Shown piece by piece: positions 1 to 8,544 of a DNA stretch of 64,000 bases (its first letter is position 1; the number at the start of each line of letters is the position of its first letter). Source of the DNA: Sporolactobacillus mangiferae (lineage in GTDB: Bacteria; Bacillota; Bacilli; Bacillales; Sporolactobacillaceae); the NCBI RefSeq assembly GCF_023336505.1, contig NZ_JAMAST010000009.1:1-64000 (forward strand), in the 5' to 3' direction. The translations under genes and the position numbers were made by a program. The notes under the pieces are model-generated. The model had not been told where the DNA came from. It saw only the letters and a program-made list of their open reading frames with translations, and did no database searches.

Positions 1-744
1 ATTTTCTTTTGCATACGTTTTGTATGCTCTCCAAGCATCTGTAACAAGCACATTATGAGACGATAGTTTAGTACCAATGATAGTTTCAATTTTGGTTTTT
101 ACAATACGCCCCATACAAGATACTTTGGAGACGGTTGCTTTTGTACGGTCTCTTGCAACAAGAACACATACTTGTTCGTGGCTGATTCCTCTGTGTTTGG
201 ATTTTCCTCCACGTTTTCGAGGCTTCCGTTCTTTAATGCCACGTTGCCCTTTTTGAGAGTACAAGAAATAGGTCTCGTCAACTTCAACGATACCTTCAAA
301 ATGGTCAAAATCCATTTGCTTTAAGGCGGATAGCAGTTTATGTCTCCAGTAAAAAAGTGTAACCCAAGTAACCCCTACGATTTCAGCCGATTTACGCAGG
401 GAGTAGCCTTTGAACATACAATCCACAAATGTAATCCATTCATCACCTTTTCGGGTGCGATAAAGAACGGTGTTAGTCGTATCCGTAAAGGTTTTAAGGC
501 AACTTTTACAACGATACCGTTGACGACCCTTGACTTTTCCGAATCGAACAACGTGTTCAGATGTACAATGGGGACACTCGAAGCCATCTTTAAAACGAGT
601 TTCCCTCATTTCGTTAATCAATCTACCACCAACGGAAGAGGTCGGGTCAACATAACGTTTTACCCATTGATATACTTTTTCCTTTTTAGTATGGGGTAAC
701 TTGTCGATGTATTTTAATAGGTTACTGAACGCTTTGTCCATCAT
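1..744 (-). CDS. IS1595-family transposase (partial, runs off the window)
   Basis: Reading the minus strand from the ATG at 744 gives 248 codons with no stop before the window edge, so the C-terminus is missing from view. The protein starts with a short helical region, then a zinc ribbon (C57-x2-C60 and C79-x2-C82), then the ISXO2-like DDE nuclease region with V-E-V-D156-E-T and V-L-V-T-D236-A-W-R-A-Y as the first two catalytic acidic positions. This order is typical of IS1595 transposases, which cut and rejoin their own element ends. A GGGAG Shine-Dalgarno lies just upstream. The frame is intact through the T-run near 345-352, so I see no sign of decay in the visible part. The third catalytic residue and the far inverted repeat lie outside the window, so activity cannot be judged. 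Confidence 0.85.
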   Translation of the reverse strand, partial: MMDKAFSNLLKYIDKLPHTKKEKVYQWVKRYVDPTSSVGGRLINEMRETRFKDGFECPHCTSEHVVRFGKVKGRQRYRCKSCLKTFTDTTNTVLYRTRKGDEWITFVDCMFKGYSLRKSAEIVGVTWVTLFYWRHKLLSALKQMDFDHFEGIVEVDETYFLYSQKGQRGIKERKPRKRGGKSKHRGISHEQVCVLVARDRTKATVSKVSCMGRIVKTKIETIIGTKLSSHNVLVTDAWRAYKTYAKEN

Positions 745-829
745 TAACACTCCCGAACCTTTGTTCTAATTGTAATTATAGCAAGAACTTGGTTGGGTTC
801 AAATATCAACAATGTTCTTTAACAGAGCC
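1..829 (-). mobile_element. IS1595-type insertion sequence, one end visible
   Basis: The element seems to end at 829: on the minus strand its tip reads GGCTCTGTTAAAGAAC, followed by about 85 nt of non-coding DNA and the transposase start. The next 8 bases (830-837, ATATATTA) could be the target duplication usual for this family, but the other end is outside the window. The element sits three bases from the perR stop codon, so it may have replaced the native perR terminator. The boundary is inferred from the sequence look of the tip only. Confidence 0.6.
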
Positions 830-840
830 ATATATTAAAA

Positions 841-1320
841 TCAGCTGACTGTTGACTTCTGTACCGATTCTGATTGATCCTGTACATCCTTGGCCTGGCA
901 TTCCGGACAGATTCCGTAAATTTCCAGGCGATGATGATCAACCTTAAATCCAGTCACCTGCGCCGCAAGTGCTTCTATTTCATCAAGTGCAGGGTAAAAG
1001 AAATCGACGATCTTACCACACTTGCTGCAGATGACATGATAATGACGTTTGGTTGAAAAATCGAAGCGGCTGGACGCATCACCATAGGTCAGTTCTTTAA
1101 CCAAACCGGTTTTTTTAAATACACGCAGATTATTATAAACAGTGGCTACACTCATATTCGGAAATTTGTGTTCCAGTGTTTTGTAAATTTCATCCGCAGT
1201 CGGATGGGTGTCGGAAATAACCAGATATTCAAGAATCGCATGACGCTGCGGCGTAATGCGTACGCCGGAGCTCTTAAGCATTTCAATCGCATGATCAACA
1301 TTTAACTTATTATCGCTCAT
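841..1320 (-). CDS. perR: Peroxide-responsive repressor PerR (Fur family)
   Basis: 159-residue Fur-family metalloregulator. An N-terminal winged helix (about 1-80) is followed by the metal-binding dimer domain. Every PerR site residue is present at a constant +2 offset from the B. subtilis protein: H39, D87, H93, H95 and D106 for the Fe/Mn regulatory site, and C98/C101 with C138/C141 for structural zinc. The regulatory-site Asp in S-R-F-D87 favours PerR over Fur or Zur. PerR represses peroxide-defence genes until Fe-catalysed histidine oxidation releases it from DNA. The start is the ATG at 1320, seven bases after GAGGTG; two earlier in-frame ATGs lack proper spacing. It lies downstream of bcp, as in B. 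subtilis, but separated by a terminator, so it is probably transcribed alone. Confidence 0.93.
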   Translation of the reverse strand: MSDNKLNVDHAIEMLKSSGVRITPQRHAILEYLVISDTHPTADEIYKTLEHKFPNMSVATVYNNLRVFKKTGLVKELTYGDASSRFDFSTKRHYHVICSKCGKIVDFFYPALDEIEALAAQVTGFKVDHHRLEIYGICPECQAKDVQDQSESVQKSTVS

Positions 1321-1371
1321 CGTCATGCACCTCGCTTTCAGCAATAGTGATTATCAAAATCAATTATCAGA

Positions 1372-1386
1372 TTACAATCGTTACAA
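1372..1386. promoter_or_regulatory. Candidate PerR box upstream of perR
   Basis: TTACAATCGTTACAA matches 11 of the 14 defined positions of the Per/Fur 7-1-7 consensus TTATAATnATTATAA. It lies about 50 nt ahead of the perR start in an AT-rich promoter region, where autoregulation would act. Assignment is by eye. Confidence 0.4.
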
Positions 1387-1543
1387 TTATATATTCAGTG
1401 TACATGGTTCATGCTTATCCTGTCAATGTTAAGAACTTTTTAATGAGAATCTTTCTAAACAGATGCAGTGCGACATCCATAGTCTGCCACATATGCTGAA
1501 GCACATACATTTTCATTCGTCTGCAATAAATAATTGTACAAAT

Positions 1544-1574
1544 AAAAATAAGGATGCCAGGCATCCTTATTTTC
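1544..1574 (-). terminator. Bidirectional terminator after bcp
   Basis: A-rich arm, AAGGATGCC / GGCATCCTT stem with almost no loop, then a T-rich arm. Because both flanks are A/T runs it can work in both directions. It lies between the bcp stop and the perR promoter and should separate the two transcripts. Confidence 0.75.
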
Positions 1575-1605
1575 ACTTGACGGGTCGATTTGAGAATGGT
1601 TGTCC

Positions 1606-2076
1606 TTAATCAGTAAGATTTTCTTTTACGTATTGATAAACGTCGTCAACATGGCCTGCTACCTTGACCTTGGGCCATACTTTTTTGATCGTTCCTTCTC
1701 TGTCAATGACAAAAGTAGAGCGGACGATGCCAGGAGCTTTTTTCCCAAACATGGTCTTCATCTGCCAGCTCCCATAGGCTTCAGCAGTCTGATGGTCTGC
1801 ATCCGATAAAAGTGTGAACGGCAGTCCGTGTTTTTCCGTAAATTTCTGGTGCCTTTCGACCGGATCGGGGCTGATTCCGAGAACGACTGTATTCAGTGCC
1901 TCAAAGCGGCTGTTTTGATCGCGAAAATCACATGCTTCCGTTGTGCAACCGGGCGTCATGTCCTTCGGATAAAAATAAAGTACGACATTCTTTCCCTTAT
2001 AATCTGATAATGAAACTTCTTTACCGTTTGTTTCATTTAATGTAAAATCCGGTGCTTTTACGCCTGCTTCTAACAT
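1606..2076 (-). CDS. bcp: Thioredoxin-dependent thiol peroxidase (Bcp/PrxQ)
   Basis: 156-residue cytosolic peroxiredoxin of the Bcp/PrxQ class, which reduces hydrogen peroxide and organic hydroperoxides using thioredoxin. The motif P-G-C44-T-T-E-A-C49 gives the peroxidatic cysteine and the resolving cysteine five residues later, as in atypical two-cysteine PrxQ enzymes. The F-Y-P-K-D-x-T-P-G-C segment and normal length support full function. The start is the ATG at 2076 preceded by AAGGAGC; a TTG one codon earlier is less likely. Its position between hemL and perR matches B. subtilis ygaF, with an extra dehydrogenase gene inserted upstream here. I saw no clear PerR box directly before it. Confidence 0.92.
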   Translation of the reverse strand: MLEAGVKAPDFTLNETNGKEVSLSDYKGKNVVLYFYPKDMTPGCTTEACDFRDQNSRFEALNTVVLGISPDPVERHQKFTEKHGLPFTLLSDADHQTAEAYGSWQMKTMFGKKAPGIVRSTFVIDREGTIKKVWPKVKVAGHVDDVYQYVKENLTD

Positions 2077-2103
2077 CAATAATGCTCCTTTCGTACGATG
2101 ATT

Positions 2104-3102
2104 TTATTGAATATGAATCGCAACTTTGCCGAATTGCCCAGACCGCAGCAAATAATGAAGCGCATCCGCTGTCTCGGCTAATTCAAAGGTGTGGTCTACA
2201 ACTGGCCTGATTTCATGACTTTGAAACAGCTTCAGCATCTCATGAAATTCGTCAATGCTGCCCATTGTCGTGCCGCGAAGCTGCCATTGATTATAAAAAA
2301 AGGTGCGAAGATTTAGCGCGACTTCATCACCGGCTGATGCCCCAAAGGCAATCACGGTTCCTCCTTTTTTAAGAAGGCTCAGGGAACGGTTAAAGGTTGC
2401 CGCACCGACACTTTCAATCACCAGATCCACTTTATTGCCCTCCATTGCCGTCTCCCAGTCCTCGTCATTTTTAAGCAGAAGATCAGCGCCAAGCACTTTG
2501 GCTCTTGCCAGTTTCTCAGTGCTCCGCGACGAAACGACAACCAATGCGCCGACAGCCTTCGCCATTTGCAGCATATAGGTCGCAACACCGCTTCCAATGC
2601 CAGGAATAAATACAGTTTGTCCGCTTTTCAGTTCTCCCTTTGTAAAAAGGGCGCGATAGCCGGTTAGTGCCGAAAGTGGCAAAACCCCCGCTTCAGTCCA
2701 GGAAAGGTAGTCCGGCTTCCGCGCAAGCTGCGCTTCAGGAAGCACAATTTGTTCAGCAAACGTGCCGTTATCCGGTAACCCAAGAATCTCGAAATCATCC
2801 GGCGGGGCGGCGGTCTTCCTTTCCCATCGCAGGCTGGGTATAATCAGCACCTCATCACCGACACGAAACGTTTTCGTTTGCGGACCGACTTCTGATACGA
2901 TACCGGCACCATCAGAACCAAGAATCAGCGGTGGTTGATCTTGCTGATGACGCGTCACGACAAAAAGATCACGATGATTCAGCCCTGCTGCCTTCAGATT
3001 AACCTTCACTTCACCTGATCCGGGACTTGGCGGACTTTTAAAATCCACTGTATAATGCGCCCCGGAAAGTCCGGCAACCCCCTCGTGAACAAAAGCTTTC
3101 AT
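2104..3102 (-). CDS. Zinc-free medium-chain dehydrogenase/quinone oxidoreductase-like protein
   Basis: 332 residues of the MDR superfamily: a GroES-like N-terminal domain (about 1-125) with L-N-H-R-D, G-S-D-G-A-G and V-G-D-E-V, then a Rossmann NAD(P)H-binding domain around I-P-G-I-G-S-G-V-A. The catalytic-zinc cysteine and histidine of alcohol dehydrogenases are absent, and so is the structural four-cysteine lobe. That places it near the YogA/quinone-oxidoreductase group rather than true ADHs. The substrate is unknown. It ends 27 nt before the bcp start and probably shares its transcript, which would suit a role in electrophile or quinone detoxification (inference). Confidence 0.8.
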   Translation of the reverse strand: MKAFVHEGVAGLSGAHYTVDFKSPPSPGSGEVKVNLKAAGLNHRDLFVVTRHQQDQPPLILGSDGAGIVSEVGPQTKTFRVGDEVLIIPSLRWERKTAAPPDDFEILGLPDNGTFAEQIVLPEAQLARKPDYLSWTEAGVLPLSALTGYRALFTKGELKSGQTVFIPGIGSGVATYMLQMAKAVGALVVVSSRSTEKLARAKVLGADLLLKNDEDWETAMEGNKVDLVIESVGAATFNRSLSLLKKGGTVIAFGASAGDEVALNLRTFFYNQWQLRGTTMGSIDEFHEMLKLFQSHEIRPVVDHTFELAETADALHYLLRSGQFGKVAIHIQ

Positions 3103-3344
3103 CTAATCACCTGTTCCATTTTTTCAACAATTATTATTAAAAAAGTTGTCATTTAAGGCTTCTATCGTCATCATCACCACAAAAAACGAGTTAGAAATAC
3201 TGGGAACTTTTGCCTCCCATCATTTTAATGATACCTCGAAACCGGCTGTATGTGAATTCAAGCGCATTCTATTGTACCAATCAGGCAGCGAAACGTTAAA
3301 AATGTTAAAATGAAATGATAAATCGTCTTTATACAGGTGATCAC

Positions 3345-3971
3345 ATGGATATAGAAAGCATTGCGCGAAGAATTGAAAATGACGAATCAATTATCGGCGA
3401 AGAAACCGCTAAAAAATCTGCTGTTCTGCTCCCGCTTATTTTCAAAGACAAAACCTGGCAGATCTTGCTTGAGGTGCGCGCCGAGCAATTAAAGCGCCAG
3501 CCTGGAGATATTTGCTTTCCTGGCGGGAGAAGCGAAAAAATAGATGGATCAATGCGCGCCACTGCCATTCGTGAAACATGCGAAGAACTTGGCATTCGAA
3601 AAGAGGCCGTCACAGTCATCGGCCAGATGGGCACGTGTATTGCAACCGCGGATTTGTTCATCTATCCTTTTGTCGGCAGGCTCGACACTAGTGAGACGCT
3701 GCATCCGAACAAAAGCGAGGTTCAGGAAACGTTTACGATTCCGCTTCCCTGGCTGATGAAACAGGTACCGGAAAAACATACGTTAAGTTTTTCCGTGGAC
3801 AAAAAGTCCGATTTTCCGTTTGAACGAATCGTAGCAGGTCATCATTACGCTTTTCGCAGTCTGGAAATAACCGAACCTTTTTATGAATATGAAGGAAAGA
3901 CGATCTGGGGATTAACGGCTCGGATGCTCGAACATTTCGTCTTCCTGATGAATCACCGAATGTTCGACTGA
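3345..3971 (+). CDS. NUDIX hydrolase, CoA pyrophosphatase-like (NudL/YeaB group)
   Basis: 208 residues. The CoA-hydrolase upstream signature is recognisable as [21 protein letters not shown], and the NUDIX helix follows as R-E-T-C-E-E-L-G-I with the metal-binding glutamates. Enzymes of this group split CoA and its derivatives into 3',5'-ADP and 4'-phosphopantetheine, but the signature is only a partial match, so substrate is uncertain. The start is the ATG at 3345 after AGGTG; an upstream in-frame ATG at 3315 has no ribosome site. It is divergent from the quinone oxidoreductase gene and 97 nt ahead of hemL. Confidence 0.8.
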   Translation: MDIESIARRIENDESIIGEETAKKSAVLLPLIFKDKTWQILLEVRAEQLKRQPGDICFPGGRSEKIDGSMRATAIRETCEELGIRKEAVTVIGQMGTCIATADLFIYPFVGRLDTSETLHPNKSEVQETFTIPLPWLMKQVPEKHTLSFSVDKKSDFPFERIVAGHHYAFRSLEITEPFYEYEGKTIWGLTARMLEHFVFLMNHRMFD

Positions 3972-4068
3972 ACCTCCTGCCTCAGGGTTCATGGCTTGTC
4001 ATTTTTTGCCTGTTATTAGATACTTGAGTGAGAAATGTCACTTAAATGGTCTAAGGAGAGATGAAACT

Positions 4069-5364
4069 ATGAATATACAGACTTCAGAAAAGCTTTATGC
4101 GCAAGCACTTGAGCATATTGTCGGCGGTGTCAACAGCCCCTCCCGCGCCTATGCGGCGGTTGGTGGCGGGGCACCGGTTTTCATGAAAAGGGGAAAGGGC
4201 GCTTACTTCTGGGATGAAGATGGGAATCGTTACATTGATTATTTGGCAGCTTATGGTCCGATTATCACTGGCTTCGCTCACCCCCATATCACGGCAGCGA
4301 TTAAGAAGCAGGCGGAACTCGGCGTATTGTACGGAACGCCGACGCATCTGGAAACGAAACTTGCAGTCATGATCAAAGAAGCGATTCCTTCATTAGATAA
4401 AGTGCGGTTCACTAATTCCGGAACCGAATCCGTTATGACAACGGTTCGCGTTGCACGCGCATTCACAGGCAGAAAGATTATTTTAAAATTTGCCGGCAGC
4501 TACCACGGCCACTTCGATCTTGTCCTTGTTGCTGCAGGTTCAGGCCCGTCCACACTTGGGTCACCGGATTCTGCCGGTGTGACTGAAAGCACGGCACAGG
4601 AAGTGATCACTGTACCGTTTAATAACGTAGACACTTTGCAGCAGGCGTTCGACAAGTGGGGCAATGAAATCGCCGCGGTGCTTGTCGAACCGATCGTTGG
4701 CAATTTCGGTATGGTCATGCCAAAACCCGGCTTTCTGGAAGCAATCAGCACCATTGCACATGAAGCAGGAGCACTTGTCATCTTTGACGAAGTCATCACA
4801 AACTTCCGCTTCATGTATGGAGGCGCTCAAAATTACCTTGGCGCAACACCAGATCTGACCGCCATGGGTAAAATCATCGGCGGCGGGCTTCCGATCGGTG
4901 CATACGGCGGCAAAAAAGAAATCATGGACGAAGTTGCACCGCTTGGGCCCGCCTATCAGGCCGGTACAATGGCAGGTAACCCGCTGTCGATGGCAGGCGG
5001 CATTGCCTGTCTTGAAGTGCTGCAAACGCCAGGGATTTATGAACACATGGATCGTCTCGGAAAAAAACTGGAGGACGGCATACATTCGATTAATGAAAAG
5101 TACCACCTGCCGATTGCCATTAATCGGATCGGTGGTGCGATGACATTGTATTTTTCCGATCATGAAATCACAAACTATGAGGAAGCAAAGGCAACCGACA
5201 CGAAAATGTTTGGACGATTCTTTAAATACATGCTGGAAAAAGGAGTTAACCTGGCGCCTTCTAAGTATGAGGCATGGTTCCTCACAACTGAACATTCAGA
5301 AAGAGACATCAATGATACGTTGGAAGCCGTTGACTATGCATTCGCTCAACTTGCAAACTCATGA
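4069..5364 (+). CDS. hemL: Glutamate-1-semialdehyde 2,1-aminomutase
   Basis: 431-residue class-III PLP aminotransferase-fold enzyme that converts glutamate-1-semialdehyde to 5-aminolevulinate, the tetrapyrrole precursor. Visible hallmarks: G-G-V-N-S-P-S-R near the N-terminus, the substrate loop N-S-G-T-E-S, Y-H-G-H, the Asp of F-D-E-V that holds the pyridine nitrogen, and the Schiff-base lysine K268 in [11 protein letters not shown]. The ATG at 4069 follows AAGGAGAG by eight bases; a longer in-frame extension lacks support. Position next to ygaE- and bcp-like genes matches B. subtilis gsaB, the stand-alone second paralog, rather than the hem operon copy, so gsaB is an equally good name. Confidence 0.93.
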   Translation: MNIQTSEKLYAQALEHIVGGVNSPSRAYAAVGGGAPVFMKRGKGAYFWDEDGNRYIDYLAAYGPIITGFAHPHITAAIKKQAELGVLYGTPTHLETKLAVMIKEAIPSLDKVRFTNSGTESVMTTVRVARAFTGRKIILKFAGSYHGHFDLVLVAAGSGPSTLGSPDSAGVTESTAQEVITVPFNNVDTLQQAFDKWGNEIAAVLVEPIVGNFGMVMPKPGFLEAISTIAHEAGALVIFDEVITNFRFMYGGAQNYLGATPDLTAMGKIIGGGLPIGAYGGKKEIMDEVAPLGPAYQAGTMAGNPLSMAGGIACLEVLQTPGIYEHMDRLGKKLEDGIHSINEKYHLPIAINRIGGAMTLYFSDHEITNYEEAKATDTKMFGRFFKYMLEKGVNLAPSKYEAWFLTTEHSERDINDTLEAVDYAFAQLANS

Positions 5365-5388
5365 TATTCGGGGAGAAAGGGGCGTCTG

Positions 5389-5426
5389 TGCCTTCGCCAG
5401 AGGCTTGGCAAAGCCAGGTTTTCTAA
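5389..5426 (-). repeat. Hairpin module of the dispersed repeat family
   Basis: In minus orientation it carries the TAGAAAACCTGGCTTTGCC module followed by AAGCCTCTGGCGAAGGC, with a hairpin stem of the CTTGGC/GCCAAG type. It lies just after hemL and before the next gene's Shine-Dalgarno, so it may act as a terminator or processing site. The same module recurs at 20858, 51280 and 63553. Confidence 0.7.
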
Positions 5427-5452
5427 TATATTGATGATAGGAGGAGAGAAAA

Positions 5453-6496
5453 GTGCATCTTGGCGCACGCAGCTTGAAAACCGGGGTCGCAGTTACCATT
5501 GCCCTGATGATTGCGGCCGCACTCGGCATGTCACCGCCTATCATGGCCGGGGTCGCCGCAGCGATGACGACGCGACCATCTGTACAACTGTCGTTCCGCG
5601 CAATGCTGCAAAATATATACGGAAACCTGGTTGGTGCGCTGATCGCAGTGATTGCCGTGATCGTTTTCGGTGATACACCGATTGTGGTGGGCCTGACCGT
5701 TGTTTTCGTCATCGCTGTTCATCTGAAATTCCGATTAAATCGAACATTAACATTGACAATGGTCACGGTCATTTTCATTATGTCAAGCGGTGTCAGCGGC
5801 AATGCCGGATTCATTCTGGAAGGTGCCCGCAGATTTTTCATGATCTGTATCGGCGTAGTATCTGCAACATTGGTCAATTTGCTGATTTTTCCTCCGCATT
5901 ATGAAAAGGTTCTCTATGAACAGATTCTCGAACAGACCACGCTGCTGTTTAAATGGACGCGCCTGCTCAGCAGCGGAACCTCAGATAATACGAAAATCAA
6001 GCGAGAACTTTCTGCATTTGACCGCAGAAAGCTGAAAATCGAGAACTATTATCACTGGTACAAGGAAGAACGTGTGTTCAGAAAAAAATCATTACCTGTG
6101 AAACTGAGACGCACCGTTATTTTCCGGGAGATGATCAACGCGACTCGATTGCTTCACCAGGCGCTGAACGAGCTGGATCGCAATGAAAATGCCTTTCGCC
6201 TTCTTCCTGATGCGTTCCGGGAAACGCTTCGGGTTCAGCTAAGCGGACTTATGGCTTACCATGAACGCGTGCTGTTGAAGTATGACGGAAAAATCAGGCG
6301 CAGACGCCATGAAGAGCAAGCAAGAAAAGATGTACTGCATCGCACGAAATTTGCGGAATCCTTTTTTTCGTTTGCCACCTCAAACAAGACCGAGAGCTGG
6401 CTGGATGTCCTGCCGCTTATCTCGATCATCATTGATTACAGCCAGCATGTCGATCATCTTGATCTGCTCGTAACCAGCTATCAGTCCTTCCATTAG
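5453..6496 (+). CDS. YgaE-like aromatic-acid exporter family membrane protein (ArAE/DUF939)
   Basis: 347 residues. The N-terminal 150 residues hold about five hydrophobic segments of the aromatic-acid-exporter type, starting L-G-A-R-S-L-K-T-G-V-A-V. The C-terminal 190 residues are soluble, charged and helical, as in Bacillus YgaE. Family members are predicted inner-membrane proteins; an exporter role is inferred by family name only. The start is a GTG at 5453 preceded by AGGAGGAG. It lies 89 nt after hemL with a repeat hairpin between them, preserving the ygaE/gsaB pairing of B. subtilis although the gene order is inverted. A strong terminator follows at 6564. Confidence 0.8.
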   Translation: MHLGARSLKTGVAVTIALMIAAALGMSPPIMAGVAAAMTTRPSVQLSFRAMLQNIYGNLVGALIAVIAVIVFGDTPIVVGLTVVFVIAVHLKFRLNRTLTLTMVTVIFIMSSGVSGNAGFILEGARRFFMICIGVVSATLVNLLIFPPHYEKVLYEQILEQTTLLFKWTRLLSSGTSDNTKIKRELSAFDRRKLKIENYYHWYKEERVFRKKSLPVKLRRTVIFREMINATRLLHQALNELDRNENAFRLLPDAFRETLRVQLSGLMAYHERVLLKYDGKIRRRRHEEQARKDVLHRTKFAESFFSFATSNKTESWLDVLPLISIIIDYSQHVDHLDLLVTSYQSFH

Positions 6497-6517
6497 AAAA
6501 CCTGGCTTCGTCAGGGC
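6495..6517 (+). repeat. Short fragment of the dispersed hairpin module
   Basis: TTAGAAAACCTGGCTTCG overlaps the stop codon of the preceding gene, whose last bases TTAG are also the first bases of the module. Only the left half of the unit is present. Confidence 0.45.
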
Positions 6518-6563
6518 ACTGATACACTAAAACTGAAAAAGCGAATCAAATGCCGTAATCTTC

Positions 6564-6594
6564 AACCCGCAATGCATCCGGATGCGGGTTTTTT
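6564..6594 (+). terminator. Intrinsic terminator after the ygaE-like gene
   Basis: AACCCGC / GCGGGTT stem around an inner ATGCATCCGGAT palindrome, followed directly by six T. It closes the hemL/ygaE-like unit. Confidence 0.85.
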
Positions 6595-6691
6595 GCTACG
6601 TCCAAAGGCTTATGCCAAAATACAGCTTCAGAGCATTATCTGCATCGCGCTTTTTTAATAAGATTGAGACATAGAAAGGAGGATCAACTCG

Positions 6692-7036
6692 ATGAAAAAA
6701 TTTGCATTATTTCTGCTTGGAGCCCTCAGCCTAATCGTCCTGCTCAGCCATGTAGGCCCGATGATCGGATTAGTCATCAGTCTCGCCGTTCTGTATTTCG
6801 CTTTTAAGAAATTCAGCCGTGCTGAATCTGCCGGAGGAAAAATCCTTTGGGGCGCGATCGGTATCATCGCTCTGTGTTTTTCAATCGGCAATGTGCCGGC
6901 AATCATCGGTATCGCCGCACTGGCGGGTCTTTACTTCGTGTACAAAACATGGAACAGCGACAAGCGGACTGCCTATGAACCGAATGACCCCTTTGATCAT
7001 TTTGAGAAAGAATGGAAAGAATTTCGTTACAAATAA
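6692..7036 (+). CDS. liaI: LiaI-type small membrane protein (lmo0954 family)
   Basis: 114 residues: two pairs of hydrophobic segments (about 4-36 and 50-85) and a short charged cytoplasmic tail. The motif S-H-V-G-P-M-I-G-L-V-I-S-L-A and its echo G-N-V-P-A-I-I-G-I-A are typical of the lmo0954/LiaI group, sometimes misnamed flagellar rod protein. In B. subtilis LiaI is the membrane partner that gathers LiaH (a PspA-like protein) at the envelope during stress. It is the first gene of a five-gene unit ending in liaR; AGGAGG precedes the ATG. The identity rests on family look plus operon position. Confidence 0.78.
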   Translation: MKKFALFLLGALSLIVLLSHVGPMIGLVISLAVLYFAFKKFSRAESAGGKILWGAIGIIALCFSIGNVPAIIGIAALAGLYFVYKTWNSDKRTAYEPNDPFDHFEKEWKEFRYK

Positions 7037-7068
7037 CTTTTACCAAGAATGAAAAGGAGCTGCAGAAA

Positions 7069-7707
7069 ATGAGCAATATATTTACCCGAATCAAAGATTC
7101 CATCGCTGCTGATTTAAATGACCTGCTTGATCAGAAAGAACAGAAAAACCCGATTGCCATGCTGAACCATCATTTACGGCGCTGTGAAAATGAAGTGAAG
7201 CATGTGCGTGAGCTGATCGACCGCCAGTATCTCCTCAAAGATCATTTCATCAAAGAATACCATATAGCATCCGAGATGGCAGCAAAACGTCAGCATCAGG
7301 CTGAAGTTGCAAAACGCGCATCGGAAGACGAACTTTACACATTTGCAGTAAAAGAGTATGAAGATTACCAGGCCAAGGCCGAGCATCTGGACAAAGCGTA
7401 TAAAGACACGGTGAAACAGCTTGATCAGCTGGAACAGAAATACGCTGAGATGAAACGCAAATTAAAAGATATGCATCTGAAACGTATGGAGCTGATGAGT
7501 CGTGAAAATATTGCTGCTGCAAATCATCGCATGAGCCGTGTCATCCAGCCAGAGCGGGTATTCGGACAGTCTTTCTCGAAATTCGAAGAGAGTGAAATGT
7601 ATTTGGAGCAGCTGGAGCAAAAGGTGAACACAAATTACCACCAGAACACCATTGACGCCCGCATTCGGGAAATCGAGCGCAGACTGGAAAGCAGCAAGAC
7701 TGAATAA
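7069..7707 (+). CDS. liaH: LiaH, PspA/IM30-family envelope-stress protein
   Basis: 212 residues, nearly all charged alpha-helical coiled coil, starting with the amphipathic F-T-R-I-K-D-S-I-A-A-D-L segment that touches membranes in this family. PspA/LiaH proteins form large ring or rod assemblies that protect damaged membranes, for example against bacitracin or daptomycin. The start is the ATG at 7069 after AAAAGGAGC, 32 nt beyond liaI, so the two are clearly cotranscribed. The gap of 108 nt to liaF may allow differential expression of liaIH and liaFSR. Assignment to LiaH rather than a generic PspA follows from the liaFSR genes directly downstream. Confidence 0.88.
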   Translation: MSNIFTRIKDSIAADLNDLLDQKEQKNPIAMLNHHLRRCENEVKHVRELIDRQYLLKDHFIKEYHIASEMAAKRQHQAEVAKRASEDELYTFAVKEYEDYQAKAEHLDKAYKDTVKQLDQLEQKYAEMKRKLKDMHLKRMELMSRENIAAANHRMSRVIQPERVFGQSFSKFEESEMYLEQLEQKVNTNYHQNTIDARIREIERRLESSKTE

Positions 7708-7815
7708 TCATCAGGTATCTGGTTTGTCTCACATAACGATGTTAAAATGGAAAAAGGTGCGGCATGCGCCCTTTTTCTTCGTTACATAATTTCGCAGAAA
7801 GGCAGATGATGCACC

Positions 7816-8544
7816 ATGTTCGATCAACTGCAGAAAGATAGATACAGCTGGCTTGTCATTATCTGCCTGTTTTTGCTTGTACTCCAAACCCTGTTCGATG
7901 GCTGGGGTTTCCTGTTCCCTGCCATCCTGTTTGGCGCCCTGCTCTATTTCGGAAGAAGGCACCGCGCGCTGCGAAAGGGCAAGATTTTGTTCTGGATCGG
8001 GCTGATCGGGCTTGGATTCACAATCCTCAGTCTGCTTGTTTTTAAATTCATCATTATCGCCTTATTCATTTGCTTTGTCATTGATTTCATCCAAAGAAAA
8101 AGGCATCCGAAGCGAATCGTTCCTGATTTCGATCATCCTGTTTCATATGAAGAGGATGTGACATTGCTGTCCGGACTGCTTAAGAACAAATGGTTCGGCC
8201 ATCAGGAAACCCCGGTTGACGGTTACGAATGGAAAGATATTAACATACAGACCGGTGCAGGTGACACAATCATCGATCTTGGCCAGACGATCCTGCCAAA
8301 AAAAGAATCGATCATTTTTATCCGGCAGCTTGTTGGCAGGGTACGTATTCTTGTCCCATACGGGGTCGAAATTTCGCTTCATTATTCGGTCGTGCTCGGA
8401 CAGATTGACTTTTTCGATCATCATGAAGGTCAGCTGATTCATGAATCCAGAGTGCTGCAGACAGGTGGTTATGATCAAGCCGATCAAAAAGTCAAGATCA
8501 TGATCTCGGCTCTGACCGGCAGTCTGGAGGTGCTGCGCGTATGA
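7816..8544 (+). CDS. liaF: LiaF, membrane inhibitor of the LiaSR two-component system
   Basis: 242 residues: about four transmembrane segments in the first 95 residues, then a soluble beta-rich C-terminal domain (about 110-242) of the LiaF/VraT type with V-G-R-V-R-I-L-V-P-Y-G-V. In B. subtilis LiaF keeps the kinase LiaS silent without stress. Its last codons overlap the liaS start by 4 nt, so translation is probably coupled, fitting a fixed inhibitor-to-kinase ratio. Confidence 0.88.
   Translation: MFDQLQKDRYSWLVIICLFLLVLQTLFDGWGFLFPAILFGALLYFGRRHRALRKGKILFWIGLIGLGFTILSLLVFKFIIIALFICFVIDFIQRKRHPKRIVPDFDHPVSYEEDVTLLSGLLKNKWFGHQETPVDGYEWKDINIQTGAGDTIIDLGQTILPKKESIIFIRQLVGRVRILVPYGVEISLHYSVVLGQIDFFDHHEGQLIHESRVLQTGGYDQADQKVKIMISALTGSLEVLRV

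Noticed and set aside
340-699. Plus-strand frame and two short minus-strand frames within the IS element, suggesting a broken transposase
   Set aside because: The correct minus-strand frame is open from 744 to the window edge with zinc ribbon and DDE motifs, so no frameshift is needed.
4561-5295. Long minus-strand reading frame (244 codons) opposite hemL
   Set aside because: It lies wholly within hemL, has no ribosome site and its composition is not protein-like; it is a mirror of the real gene.
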